Origin: an uncultured Collinsella sp.
GTDB taxonomy: Bacteria; Actinomycetota; Coriobacteriia; Coriobacteriales; Coriobacteriaceae
Reading direction: 5' to 3'
DNA: 14,992 nt
NCBI GenBank assembly: GCA_900550595.1
Contig: URTB01000017.1
Span: 1 to 14,992 of the forward strand
In this document: one piece after another, positions 7,056-14,907 of the stretch
How the letters are laid out: each line of letters starts with the position of its first letter
Position numbering within the stretch: position 1 is the first letter of the stretch
Position numbers and translations under genes: made by a program
Notes under the pieces: model-generated
The model's database searches: none
Seen by the model: only the letters and a program-made list of their open reading frames with translations
Told to the model about the DNA's origin: nothing

Positions 7056-8291
7056 ATGAACGATGAGAAAGAAATTTTAATTGCCAAGGTTTTTTGTGGT
7101 GGATATCTTCTCGATGGCGAGAATATAGGCCATGAAGTCATTGATTTTTTCGACACCGATAAAGGCGAAAGATATCTATATATAGCTCCTAGCGGAAACG
7201 TTAATGACCACCCCAATGTTGAAGCAGTGCTTCTAATTCGATCATATGGAAACACACTGGGTGAAGCCGTTGGGCTAGCATGCGACCTTGAAAACATTTG
7301 TTCCCCGAGAAACAAGGGAGAAGCTCTTCCAATAACGTATGGCAGCATTTCCTATAACGGCGTTTCCGTGGACAAGATATTTGCCGAAAACATTTACAGG
7401 GGAGAAAAAGAAGGGACGTTCAACAATCTCAGCTACCGTGCGGGATCGTTTAAGACCCCCAGCCCCAAGCACCATATCTTTATTTCCATGGACAAAACAA
7501 ATGACGAAGACAAGCGTCGTCATCCAATTGAACTTATTTGCAATGACAAGAAGCAATGGGGACATCAACGAACATATATCTCCAGCGTCGATGATCCAGA
7601 GGCTTATGCGCGGCTAAAAGAGCTGATAGCGGATGAAGAAAAATGGGAGGAGCAAATCGAGACAAAAACCGTTAAGTCGGTGAGTTGCGGCAAAACGCAG
7701 CCCTCGTTCCTTGAAATTATCGGAAAAGAAGACGATGAGCTCGTGTTCTCCAATTTGCTGGGACATTACCTAAGTTGCAGCAAAAAAGGATTTGAAGTGT
7801 TTGCCAAAGAAATTCTCGGCATTAGCGACTTCGGTCCACACCCCACGATCATTCGCGAATCAAAATACCACGTGGATGTATGGATTGAAAATGAGCGACA
7901 CATCGTCGTAATCGAAAACAAAATCCATTCGGCGATTAATGGCACTAAAACCGGACATACAGAAACTCAGCTTTCACGATATCGAAAAGCGGCAGAAAAG
8001 GAATGCAAAAACAGAACAGTTAAGTGCTGTTTATTTGCGCCGGATTTCAACAATGTCGACGAGACAAAAGCGAAAGAAGAGGGATTTGAGGTCAAACACT
8101 ATAGCGAGCTGTATGCATTTTTTAAAACCAATAAAAGCCTATTTACTGGAAATGAACGCTACGGTGTAGATGGACATTACGATGAATTCCTCATTGGGCT
8201 GGAACGGCATACCCTGGCTCCTGCAGAGCGTAATGAGCGAGCGATGCTCGAAAGGTTCTCGTACATGATAGATAGAGCAAAACAAAGTTGA
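7056..8291 (+). CDS. PD-(D/E)XK nuclease-domain protein with uncharacterised N-terminal domain
   Basis: A 411-residue protein. ATG at 7056 follows AAAGGAG (7044-7050) by 5 nt; an upstream TTG at 7035 lies before that site. The C-terminal part has the PD-(D/E)XK core: Glu in EDDELVFSNLLGHYL (about 226-239), Asp274 in YHVDVWI, Glu287-x-Lys289 in VVIENKI, then QLSRY (305-309), matching the PDDEXK_4-like pattern (IENK followed by Q-L-x-x-Y). A metal-dependent nuclease is therefore likely. The N-terminal part (GHEVIDFF at 25-32, YLYIAPSGNV at 40-49, AVLLIR) resembles a domain I recall in unnamed proteins with C-terminal nucleases. Base composition is clearly lower than its neighbours: two 60-base lines counted at 38% and 43% G+C against 53-67% elsewhere. 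This suggests horizontal acquisition and a role in defence or mobile DNA, which is inference. The 142-bp gap before it shows no strong promoter. Confidence 0.8.
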   Translation: MNDEKEILIAKVFCGGYLLDGENIGHEVIDFFDTDKGERYLYIAPSGNVNDHPNVEAVLLIRSYGNTLGEAVGLACDLENICSPRNKGEALPITYGSISYNGVSVDKIFAENIYRGEKEGTFNNLSYRAGSFKTPSPKHHIFISMDKTNDEDKRRHPIELICNDKKQWGHQRTYISSVDDPEAYARLKELIADEEKWEEQIETKTVKSVSCGKTQPSFLEIIGKEDDELVFSNLLGHYLSCSKKGFEVFAKEILGISDFGPHPTIIRESKYHVDVWIENERHIVVIENKIHSAINGTKTGHTETQLSRYRKAAEKECKNRTVKCCLFAPDFNNVDETKAKEEGFEVKHYSELYAFFKTNKSLFTGNERYGVDGHYDEFLIGLERHTLAPAERNERAMLERFSYMIDRAKQS

Positions 8292-8354
8292 GCGAAGACC
8301 GACTCAGCCGGGAAGACTGCAACCGTCATCTCGATCGCTCCAATCACCTCTCAA

Positions 8355-8392
8355 TAAAAAATCGACCCGTGGCGCAAGCGCGCCACGGGTCG
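8355..8392 (-). terminator. Strong intrinsic terminator for the minus-strand rtcB operon
   Basis: A perfect 13-bp stem (CGACCCGTGGCGC and its complement, 8363-8375 with 8380-8392) with a 4-nt loop is followed on the minus strand by six T (8361-8356). The plus strand has A before the stem and no T-run after it, so it is oriented for the minus-strand operon that stops at 8416. It may still partly stop plus-strand transcripts from the convergent nuclease gene by its hairpin. Confidence 0.9.
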
Positions 8393-8415
8393 AGCTGTCG
8401 CTATCGGCTATGACC

Positions 8416-9246
8416 TCAACCGAAGACTCGCGCGCAGGAAGGCTCCATGCCATCGGCACTCATGCGGACCAGGGCATCTGCGTTGCAATGAGTCTCGGCG
8501 AACGTTGCGTCGTCCCCTCGGCCCTCCGCCGCAAAGCAGCCTGCCAGGATGGCGGATGTCGGACTGAGCATGTTGCGCAAGTCGCGCAGGACAGCGTTTA
8601 TCGGGCGGTTGTCATCGAGCATCTCGAGTCCATCGATTACGACCACGATGTTCTCTAGTACCGCTCTGTTCCACGTTTGGTCGCCGAGCAACCAGCTCGT
8701 TAAAAGGTCCATGGTCATGTTGTCTTCGGCAAAGATGCCCAAGTTGCGCTGCTTGAGGCGCATCGTTGCGCGGATTGTCTCAACCTGTTGTTCCTCAGGG
8801 TCCTCTGACACCTTGCCATCCATCTCAGCGCGAATAAGCCGGGCAATCGCGTCCTCTTCACGCTCCCGTATCGGCATGTAGAGCACGGCGCATTGCTCAC
8901 TCAGGCGCAGCACCGCGTGCGCCAGCACGTTCGAAACGCCTTCATGCGCACCGCCAATCACGCTGAGCCCGCCCAACCCAATGCCGCCGCCCAGTACATC
9001 ATCAACCGCCATACCGGTTTTCAACACACGCGGGGCTTCAAGCACCGACGTCTCCACACCACGGTCGAGTCCAGAAGCCAGTCGATTGCGAAATCCGCTG
9101 AGGTCAAAGCCCTCGTCAACACGCTCTCCACGATTCCCGCCGCACCGATTCGCGGACGGCGGCATCACGCCTGGTAGGCCCAGCATCTCGCCCAAACTCG
9201 CAGAACGGCCAATTCGGTCGTCCCTGGAGTCCATCTTTAGCGTCAT
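8416..9246 (-). CDS. RecA/DnaB-like ATPase-fold protein with degenerate Walker A
   Basis: A 276-residue protein; the ATG at 9246 is preceded by GGAGGG that overlaps the rtcB stop codon, so the two genes are translationally coupled 10 bp apart. Residues about 75-265 look like a RecA-fold domain of the DnaB/KaiC type: LKTGMAVDDVLGGGIGLGG (75-93) corresponds to the entry loop, and VVVIDGLEML (201-210) is a good Walker B strand. The Walker A position reads GGAHEGVSN (98-106): the lysine that binds phosphate is replaced by valine (V104), so ATP hydrolysis is doubtful. It is far shorter than replicative DnaB (about 450 aa) and lacks the DnaB N-terminal domain. A regulatory or DNA/RNA-binding role alongside RtcB is inference. 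Residues 1-70 are low in recognisable features and may be disordered. Confidence 0.7.
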   Translation of the reverse strand: MTLKMDSRDDRIGRSASLGEMLGLPGVMPPSANRCGGNRGERVDEGFDLSGFRNRLASGLDRGVETSVLEAPRVLKTGMAVDDVLGGGIGLGGLSVIGGAHEGVSNVLAHAVLRLSEQCAVLYMPIREREEDAIARLIRAEMDGKVSEDPEEQQVETIRATMRLKQRNLGIFAEDNMTMDLLTSWLLGDQTWNRAVLENIVVVIDGLEMLDDNRPINAVLRDLRNMLSPTSAILAGCFAAEGRGDDATFAETHCNADALVRMSADGMEPSCARVFG

Positions 9247-9256
9247 CGCAACCCTC

Positions 9257-10354
9257 CTAACGCCTACCGCGCTTACCAGTAGCCTTAAAATTCCAAATCG
9301 GCTTGAGTCGGTGAATAATATCAACCGTCGGGTCCATGAGTCTCAGTACATCATCCGCAGGCTTATACGCTTCGGGCGACTCATCGAGCGTCGTCTCGCA
9401 TGCGCTCGGACAGTAGATGCCGGCATCGCGCATCTCGTTAACGAACGACCTGGTATCGAGCGTTTGGAACGCTTTGGTGCGGCTCATCGCACGACCCGTC
9501 CCATGCGGCGCCGAGCAGTTCCAGTCCTCGTTTCCCTTGCCGCGCGCAATAACGGCACCGTCGCGCATGTTGAACGGAATCAGCACCATCTCGCCCGCAT
9601 GAGCGCTAATAGCGCCCTTGCGAATCATGCCGCCTTCCGAGATGTAGTTGTGCATGGTGGTAAAGCCGTCTCCGTCGAGTCGAATTCCCGTACGCTCAAC
9701 AATCTGCACGACAATCGACTTGCGGTTCTGATTCGAAAAGCGCTGGCAGTTATGCATATCGACGAGATACTCGGCAGAAAGATCTCCCACGAGATACTTA
9801 AGCTCGTCGGGGATATCTGCCGTGCACGTCTTCTGCGCCAGCGCCTGATGGTGCTCCGCCGTCTGCTTGCCCATGTTGCGCGAGCCGGTGTGCACGACAA
9901 GGTATTGGCGCCCGTCCTCGTCCTCGTCGAGTTCAATGAAGTGGTTGCCACCGCCCAACGTACCCATAGAGCGCTCAACCTTGCGTTTATCCTGTAGCCA
10001 ATCACGCGACTCCATGTCAAAATCCGCGAGTACGCAGGCAGGATCGCGATGAAGGCTAAAGCCCGTGGGCACCGCGCGCTTCACATCGCGATTGAACTGA
10101 ATGAGGTCGTCGCGCGCGATGGTTTCCGCAAGCGGCACGCAGTACATCCCGCATCCGATGTCGACCCCAACCAGGTTGGGAATCACCTTGTCGCCCAAGT
10201 TTGCCGTAAAGCCAATCACGCAGCCCTTGCCCTTATGGGCATCGGGCATGATGCGGATCTTGGCGCCTTCAAACGCCGGGCAGCTGGAAATCTCCTCGAT
10301 CTGCTCCCTGGTTGAATCCTCAAGATTCTCGGCAAAGACTTTGATGTCTGCCAT
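9257..10354 (-). CDS. rtcB: RtcB-family RNA-splicing ligase
   Basis: A 365-residue RtcB-family protein. RtcB joins RNA 2',3'-cyclic phosphate (or 3'-phosphate) ends to 5'-OH ends using GTP and Mn2+, in RNA repair or tRNA healing. Key residues are present: Asp65 and Cys68 in VGVDIGCG, His138 in GGGNHFIE, His155 in HTGSRNMGK, His235 in MHNYI, and the guanylylated His284 in SAPHGTGRAMSR. It is shorter than E. coli RtcB (about 408 aa), as in the compact bacterial subgroup, and all metal and nucleotide motifs seem intact. The ATG at 10354 follows an AGGAGA site (complement of 10361-10366). It is the first gene of a two-gene operon with the DnaB-like protein. No archease or RtcR-type activator is visible in the window. 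Confidence 0.95.
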   Translation of the reverse strand: MADIKVFAENLEDSTREQIEEISSCPAFEGAKIRIMPDAHKGKGCVIGFTANLGDKVIPNLVGVDIGCGMYCVPLAETIARDDLIQFNRDVKRAVPTGFSLHRDPACVLADFDMESRDWLQDKRKVERSMGTLGGGNHFIELDEDEDGRQYLVVHTGSRNMGKQTAEHHQALAQKTCTADIPDELKYLVGDLSAEYLVDMHNCQRFSNQNRKSIVVQIVERTGIRLDGDGFTTMHNYISEGGMIRKGAISAHAGEMVLIPFNMRDGAVIARGKGNEDWNCSAPHGTGRAMSRTKAFQTLDTRSFVNEMRDAGIYCPSACETTLDESPEAYKPADDVLRLMDPTVDIIHRLKPIWNFKATGKRGRR

Positions 10355-10375
10355 CGCATTTCTCCTGTTCTGATC

Positions 10376-10404
10376 CTTGTAAACCGGAACCGGCCCCAAG
10401 CCAA
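10376..10404 (-). promoter_or_regulatory. Promoter candidate for the rtcB operon
   Basis: On the minus strand TTGGCT (10404-10399) and TACAAG (10381-10376) are separated by exactly 17 nt, each 4 of 6 matches to sigma-70 boxes. The -10 lies about 22 bp upstream of the ATG, implying a very short leader. It lies in the 222-bp divergent intergenic region shared with the WYL regulator gene. Confidence 0.45.
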
Positions 10405-10482
10405 CAGAGTGCACGTCACACCAACCAGCCAAACCGCCGATTTCCGTTTAACCACCTTTCGCCCTATTCGGGCCCTTATTGC

Positions 10483-10512
10483 TGCGAATACTACGGTCGC
10501 GCGGGCTACAAT
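10483..10512 (+). promoter_or_regulatory. Promoter candidate for the WYL regulator-helicase operon
   Basis: A good -10 box, TACAAT (10507-10512, 5 of 6), lies 64 bp before the GTG start at 10577. The -35 is poor: TGCGAA (10483-10488) at 18 nt. A weak -35 with a good -10 would suit activator dependence, possibly by the WYL protein itself; that is inference. Confidence 0.4.
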
Positions 10513-10576
10513 GAGTCCCAATAACGGGTCTTGTTTTGCATCTCCGGCTGATACCCTGCCGGCGAAAGGAGACAAC

Positions 10577-11587
10577 GTGGCGAACAGACCAAACCAAAAG
10601 CTCAGGCTTCTGTTCCTGCTTAAAACCTTGATGGAAAAGACCGACAGCACGCACGGACTCACGACGCAGCAGATCATCGAGGAGCTCGCCTATCACGATC
10701 TCGAGGCCGAACGAAAGGCCATCTATCGCGACCTGCAAACGCTTCGCGACTTTGGGCTCAACATCGACCAGCGCGGTGGCAAGGAATGGGCGTTGGTCTC
10801 ACGCCCGCTCGACCTGCAAGAACTCATCATGCTTGTTGACGCCGTGCAGAGTTCGCCGTTTTTGACCGATGAGTTGACCGACCATCTTATCGGCAAGCTG
10901 CAGAGCCTCGCCAGCCTGGGCGAACGCGAGCTGATGCACAAGCGCGTCGACGTGCCTTCGCGTGTGAAGATGCAAAACTCCGATGCCCTGCTCAACATCG
11001 ACTTGATTCAGCAGGCTATGCGCGAAAAACGCAAGATTCGGTTTCGTTACTTCCACTACAACGCCGTCAAGCAAAAGGCCCTTAATCATGACGGAAAGAC
11101 CCACGAGCTCACGCCTGTGCGCCTTATCTACTCCGACGAACTCTATTACATGATTGGATTTAGAGATAAATGGGCTAATGCCGGCTCGGGTCATCAGCCG
11201 TTCACGCCCTACCGCGTCGATCGCATGCTCGACGTTGCGGTGTCCGAAGAGTCCGCGACCAAAGATCCGCGCATCGCCGGCTATGTGCTCGAAGATCACG
11301 TCTCGCCATCATTTGGCGTGTATGCGGCGGACAAAACCACCATGGTGCTGGAACTCGACGACCGCGCGATGAATCCGCTCATCGACAAGTTCGGACTGGA
11401 CGCCGTTGTGTTTGAAAACCAGGATGGGCGCCTGTTAGCAACTGTCAAAGCTCCGCTGTCGCCGCAGTTCTTTGGCTGGCTGCTGCAACTCAGCACCTTC
11501 ATTAAGATCGTTCAGCCCCAAAGCGCCATCGATACGTATCTCAAATATCTCGACGACACTCGGGCACTTTACCAGGAAGACAGGTAA
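10577..11587 (+). CDS. WYL-domain transcriptional regulator
   Basis: A 336-residue protein. GTG at 10577 is chosen because AAAGGAG (10565-10571) is 5 nt upstream and the protein then begins directly with the helix-turn-helix; a frame open from 10409 would run across the promoter. Residues about 8-72 form a winged HTH (LTTQQIIEELAYH, KAIYRDLQTLRDFG). Residues about 141-225 are a WYL domain, with IRFRYF (154-159), ELYYMIGF (188-195, the WYL motif region) and FTPYRVDRM (209-217). The rest (about 250-325) fits the WCX extension. Several WYL regulators bind single-stranded nucleic acid or nucleotides and control DNA-damage or phage-defence genes. Its 6-bp gap to the helicase-nuclease gene suggests it regulates that operon; this is inference. 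Confidence 0.9.
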   Translation: MANRPNQKLRLLFLLKTLMEKTDSTHGLTTQQIIEELAYHDLEAERKAIYRDLQTLRDFGLNIDQRGGKEWALVSRPLDLQELIMLVDAVQSSPFLTDELTDHLIGKLQSLASLGERELMHKRVDVPSRVKMQNSDALLNIDLIQQAMREKRKIRFRYFHYNAVKQKALNHDGKTHELTPVRLIYSDELYYMIGFRDKWANAGSGHQPFTPYRVDRMLDVAVSEESATKDPRIAGYVLEDHVSPSFGVYAADKTTMVLELDDRAMNPLIDKFGLDAVVFENQDGRLLATVKAPLSPQFFGWLLQLSTFIKIVQPQSAIDTYLKYLDDTRALYQEDR

Positions 11588-11593
11588 TATTTC

Positions 11594-14500
11594 ATGGCTA
11601 CAACCCCTAAATTCGATGAATCGTTTAAGAACCTGAACCCCGAACAGCGCGAGGCCGTCGAATGCCTAGATGGCCCGCTGCTCGTCATTGCCGGTCCCGG
11701 CACCGGCAAGACGCAGCTACTGAGCCTGCGCGCGGCGAACATCCTGGCCAAGTGCGATGTCGCCCCGCGCAACATCCTCTGCCTTACCTATACCGAGGCG
11801 GGCGCGGAAGCCATGCGCAAGCGCCTGATCGAGCTGATTGGGCGCGACGCCTACGGCATCGAAGTCAGTACGTTTCACGGATTTGCAAGCAGCATCAGGT
11901 CGCGCTATCCCAAGTACTTCATGCGCCCATCGACCGACACGCTTGTTACTAGCCTGCACCAGCAAGAGATTTTTGATCGGCTGCTCAAATCACTGCCCTT
12001 TGGTTCTCCGTTAGGCGGAGGGTCACCTGATATGCCTGCGCCAAATATTGGCAAGATGATTGGCTTTGTCTCCAAGATCAAACGCAGTGGCCTGGACTAC
12101 GACACGCTGGGCGCCATCGCGCAGCAGAATATCGACGCCGCTGCCTGGCTCACCGAGCATTCCGAGCTGCTTACGCTCGCCTGCGAAAGGGCAAGCGCCG
12201 CGTTGGCAGAACGCTTCGAGGAAGAGGTCGAGCGTGTCTGCGCCATGGCGCCCACAGCGCTCACCCGCCCGATCGACTGTCCCGCCGGTACGTACGTGCC
12301 CTATATCCTTGCACTGCGCGATACCGTTCGCCGCACCGAGCTCATCGACGAGAAGGGTAAGTCCTCGGGATACACCAAGGTGCGCGATGCCTTCTTTGGA
12401 GGCAGCAACTCTCAGGGGCGCACGTTTAAGATTGCAGAGCAAAGTGAGCGACTTAAGACCGCTTGCGACGTCGCGCGTCGCTACCAGAGCAAGCTCGACC
12501 AGCACCATCTCTACGATTACGACGACATGATCGGCGACTTTGTTAACGCCGTCGAACACAACGACGCGCTACGTCAAGTGCTCCAGGACACCTATACCTA
12601 TATCCAAGTTGACGAGTTCCAAGACACCAATGGCGCCCAGATGCGCATCATCGAGCTGCTCTGCGACGGCGTTGATGCGCCCAATATCATGGCCGTTGGC
12701 GACGATGATCAGGCGATCATGCGTTTTCAGGGCGCCACGATCGAATGTGCTAACCAGTTTGCGGCCGAGTTCTCGCCCCGGAGCATCGTGCTCAAAACCA
12801 ACTATCGCTCCACGCCCGCCATCGTTGAGTTCGGTCAAGCCATCGCACGGCAAATTAAATATCGTCTCGACGCCAGCTCGAATAAGTCAATCGAAGCCTT
12901 CAAGCCTCAGGGTGATCAGGTCGGCTTTAGCGAGAACGTCTACGCCGGCAAAGCCGAGGAATACGCCGCCGTCGCCGCGAGCATTAAGCAGCGGCTTGTT
13001 AATCACTATCTCGATAAATGCGAAGATCCCAACGAAGGAATTGCGGTCATCTCCGCCAAGCATGCCACCTTGCGCTCGCTGATTCCCTTCCTCGTTAAGG
13101 AAAAGGTGCCGTTCTCCTATCGCGAGCGGCAGAATCTCTTTGCTTCCGAGCGTATGCAGACGATGTTGGCACTGTTGCGCTGCGTTACCGCGCTTGCTCG
13201 CGGGCAGAAGGAGCTCGCCAGCAGTTATCTTCCGCAGATTGTCTGTGCCGCCGAGCTGGGCGGCGACCATCCATCGTCCGTGACGTTTGCGCTCAGCGCC
13301 AAGCGCGAACATCGCGGCGACTGGATGGCCGCCATGTGCGAGAGTAATAGTGCCCGCGTCAAAGAGCTGTACGACGACCTTATGCAGTGGGCGGCCGAGG
13401 CCGGCGCCTCCCCGGTCAGAGCGTTGCTCTTTAAGATTGCCAAACGCAGCCTTGACTATTATCAGGATCATAAAAAACAGGATCCGCTGGGCGCCGCCGA
13501 ATTCAATGCCGGCATCCGCGCCCTACTCGCCTTTGCCGAGGGTGAAATGGGCGACGCGCGCCGCATGGGACGCACGCTTCGCCTGCCCGATATTGTCGAC
13601 AAACTCGACGCCGCGCAAAAGTTTGGCGTGAGCATCGACGCATCGATCGATCTTGGCACACCGGGAGCCGTTCGCCTTACTAGCGCTCACAGTTCGAAAG
13701 GTCTGCAGTTCGATTGCGTCTACCTGCTCGACGCCGACGACTCCACCTGGCACAAAGGTGCTGGCGGCATGAGCCTGTACCCGTCCAACCTGCTTATTCG
13801 CGACGAAAAGGATGACGACGATGCGCGCCGTCTGCTGTTTGTAGCCATCACACGCGCTAAGCGACACCTCGAGCTGTACCGCGCCGGCGGATCGGCGCTG
13901 CAGGAGCTCACGGGGCTTATCGACTCTTGCGAGGTTTCTGCTGAAGCGGACCAGCTCAGTGCCGCCATCGAAACCGAATGGCGCGACAACTACGTGTTTG
14001 ATACGCCCGAGCTCCGTGCGCTTTTGGAGCCTCACACCGACGTAAAACACCTCTCTGCCACGGCACTCAACAACTTTGTGACCTACGAGCCTGGGTGTGC
14101 AAATAGCCAGCACTTCCCCGAGAAGCAGATTGTGCGCCTGCCCACTGCGCCCACGATTCAAACCGAATTCGGCACTATCGTTCACGCGATGTTCGAAGAA
14201 ATCGTTAATCGGATGGCAACCGATGGCGCGGCGGCAATTGAGACAATTGAGGCCGAGTATCGCCAGCAGATTTCGTGGCTCGATTTTGCCCCCGAGGACG
14301 TCCATCGCTATTCGGACCGCTTCGAACGCATTTGTCATGCATTCGTCCCTTGGCTTGTCGAGCACGTACGTGGTTACCGTTGCATCACGGAAGCGAACAT
14401 GCAGTGTCTAACTGCCGGTGGAACTCCACTCTTTGGTTTTCTTGACCTGCTCCTCGTTGACGATGCAGCTAAAACGGTGCAGATCGTCGACTACAAGACT

Positions 14501-14881
14501 GGCTTTGGCAAAGAAGTCCCTGCAGGTTACCATCGTCAGCTCAAGTTCTACAAACTGCTGGTCGAAGCGTCACCCGAGTTTTATGGCTACACCGTCACTT
14601 CCATGGGCGACTACTATGTAGAACCCGACAAGACGACGGGCGAGCTCCGCCCGCCGTTCGCGACAACCGCCAACGCCGTTGACATTGCCGAACTCGAGCA
14701 GCTCATCGATGCCACATGGGCTCGCATTGAACACGGCGCTTGGGATACCAGTGCTTTTGAGCAGAGCGATGCCTATGAGCTTGCCATCGAGGAGCAGAAG
14801 GGCTGCCGCAAAAAAGCCGATAAAACCGAGGTCATGCAGCGCGCATACGAGCACTGGCTAGTCGAGAACCCCGGAATGTGA
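11594..14881 (+). CDS. UvrD/Rep-family DNA helicase with C-terminal PD-(D/E)XK nuclease domain
   Basis: A 1095-residue superfamily 1A helicase fused to a nuclease. Helicase motifs in order: LNPEQREAV (Q motif), AGPGTGKT (33-40, Walker A), VDEFQD (Walker B, Asp340-Glu341), GDDDQAIMRFQGA (from 369), TNYRS, SAHSSKGLQF (Lys702-Gly703) and VAITRAKRHLE (about 750-760). The C-terminal part has a RecB/AddB-type nuclease core: His864 in GTIVHAMFEE, Asp951 in GFLDLL, and Asp966-Tyr-Lys968 in VDYKTG. It probably unwinds 3'-5' and cuts DNA ends in repair or recombination, like AddA-type enzymes, although a second subunit is not in the window. Domain 1B/2B inserts have the usual size. ATG at 11594 lies 6 nt after the regulator's stop and has only a weak ribosome site, so coupling to that gene is likely. 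The stop lies inside a dispersed palindrome. Confidence 0.95.
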   Translation: MATTPKFDESFKNLNPEQREAVECLDGPLLVIAGPGTGKTQLLSLRAANILAKCDVAPRNILCLTYTEAGAEAMRKRLIELIGRDAYGIEVSTFHGFASSIRSRYPKYFMRPSTDTLVTSLHQQEIFDRLLKSLPFGSPLGGGSPDMPAPNIGKMIGFVSKIKRSGLDYDTLGAIAQQNIDAAAWLTEHSELLTLACERASAALAERFEEEVERVCAMAPTALTRPIDCPAGTYVPYILALRDTVRRTELIDEKGKSSGYTKVRDAFFGGSNSQGRTFKIAEQSERLKTACDVARRYQSKLDQHHLYDYDDMIGDFVNAVEHNDALRQVLQDTYTYIQVDEFQDTNGAQMRIIELLCDGVDAPNIMAVGDDDQAIMRFQGATIECANQFAAEFSPRSIVLKTNYRSTPAIVEFGQAIARQIKYRLDASSNKSIEAFKPQGDQVGFSENVYAGKAEEYAAVAASIKQRLVNHYLDKCEDPNEGIAVISAKHATLRSLIPFLVKEKVPFSYRERQNLFASERMQTMLALLRCVTALARGQKELASSYLPQIVCAAELGGDHPSSVTFALSAKREHRGDWMAAMCESNSARVKELYDDLMQWAAEAGASPVRALLFKIAKRSLDYYQDHKKQDPLGAAEFNAGIRALLAFAEGEMGDARRMGRTLRLPDIVDKLDAAQKFGVSIDASIDLGTPGAVRLTSAHSSKGLQFDCVYLLDADDSTWHKGAGGMSLYPSNLLIRDEKDDDDARRLLFVAITRAKRHLELYRAGGSALQELTGLIDSCEVSAEADQLSAAIETEWRDNYVFDTPELRALLEPHTDVKHLSATALNNFVTYEPGCANSQHFPEKQIVRLPTAPTIQTEFGTIVHAMFEEIVNRMATDGAAAIETIEAEYRQQISWLDFAPEDVHRYSDRFERICHAFVPWLVEHVRGYRCITEANMQCLTAGGTPLFGFLDLLLVDDAAKTVQIVDYKTGFGKEVPAGYHRQLKFYKLLVEASPEFYGYTVTSMGDYYVEPDKTTGELRPPFATTANAVDIAELEQLIDATWARIEHGAWDTSAFEQSDAYELAIEEQKGCRKKADKTEVMQRAYEHWLVENPGM

Positions 14882-14907
14882 CAGAGGGGCTGTCCCTTTG
14901 TCACATT
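14875..14907. repeat. Dispersed palindrome copy 2, overlapping two convergent stop codons
   Basis: Arms of 16 bp (left AATGTGACAGAGGGGC) flank a single T. Two positions differ from a perfect palindrome (G14884 against T14898, G14889 against T14893); both give G-U pairs in plus-strand RNA but A-C mismatches in minus-strand RNA. The helicase TGA (14879-14881) and the facing gene's TAA (14906-14908) both fall within or at the edge of it. It could serve as a 3'-end-protecting or terminating hairpin, though no clear T-run follows in either direction. Confidence 0.75.

Noticed and set aside
8981..9997. Plus-strand open frame of 338 codons opposite rtcB and the DnaB-like gene
   Set aside because: It is arginine/serine-rich, shows no domain, has no ribosome site and lies opposite clearly conserved proteins.
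10409..10576. Upstream extension of the WYL regulator by 56 codons
   Set aside because: It spans the candidate promoter and adds no domain; GTG at 10577 has an excellent ribosome site.
13523..14365. Minus-strand open frame of 280 codons within the helicase gene
   Set aside because: It is a reverse shadow of the helicase-nuclease coding region, whose motifs are unmistakable on the plus strand.
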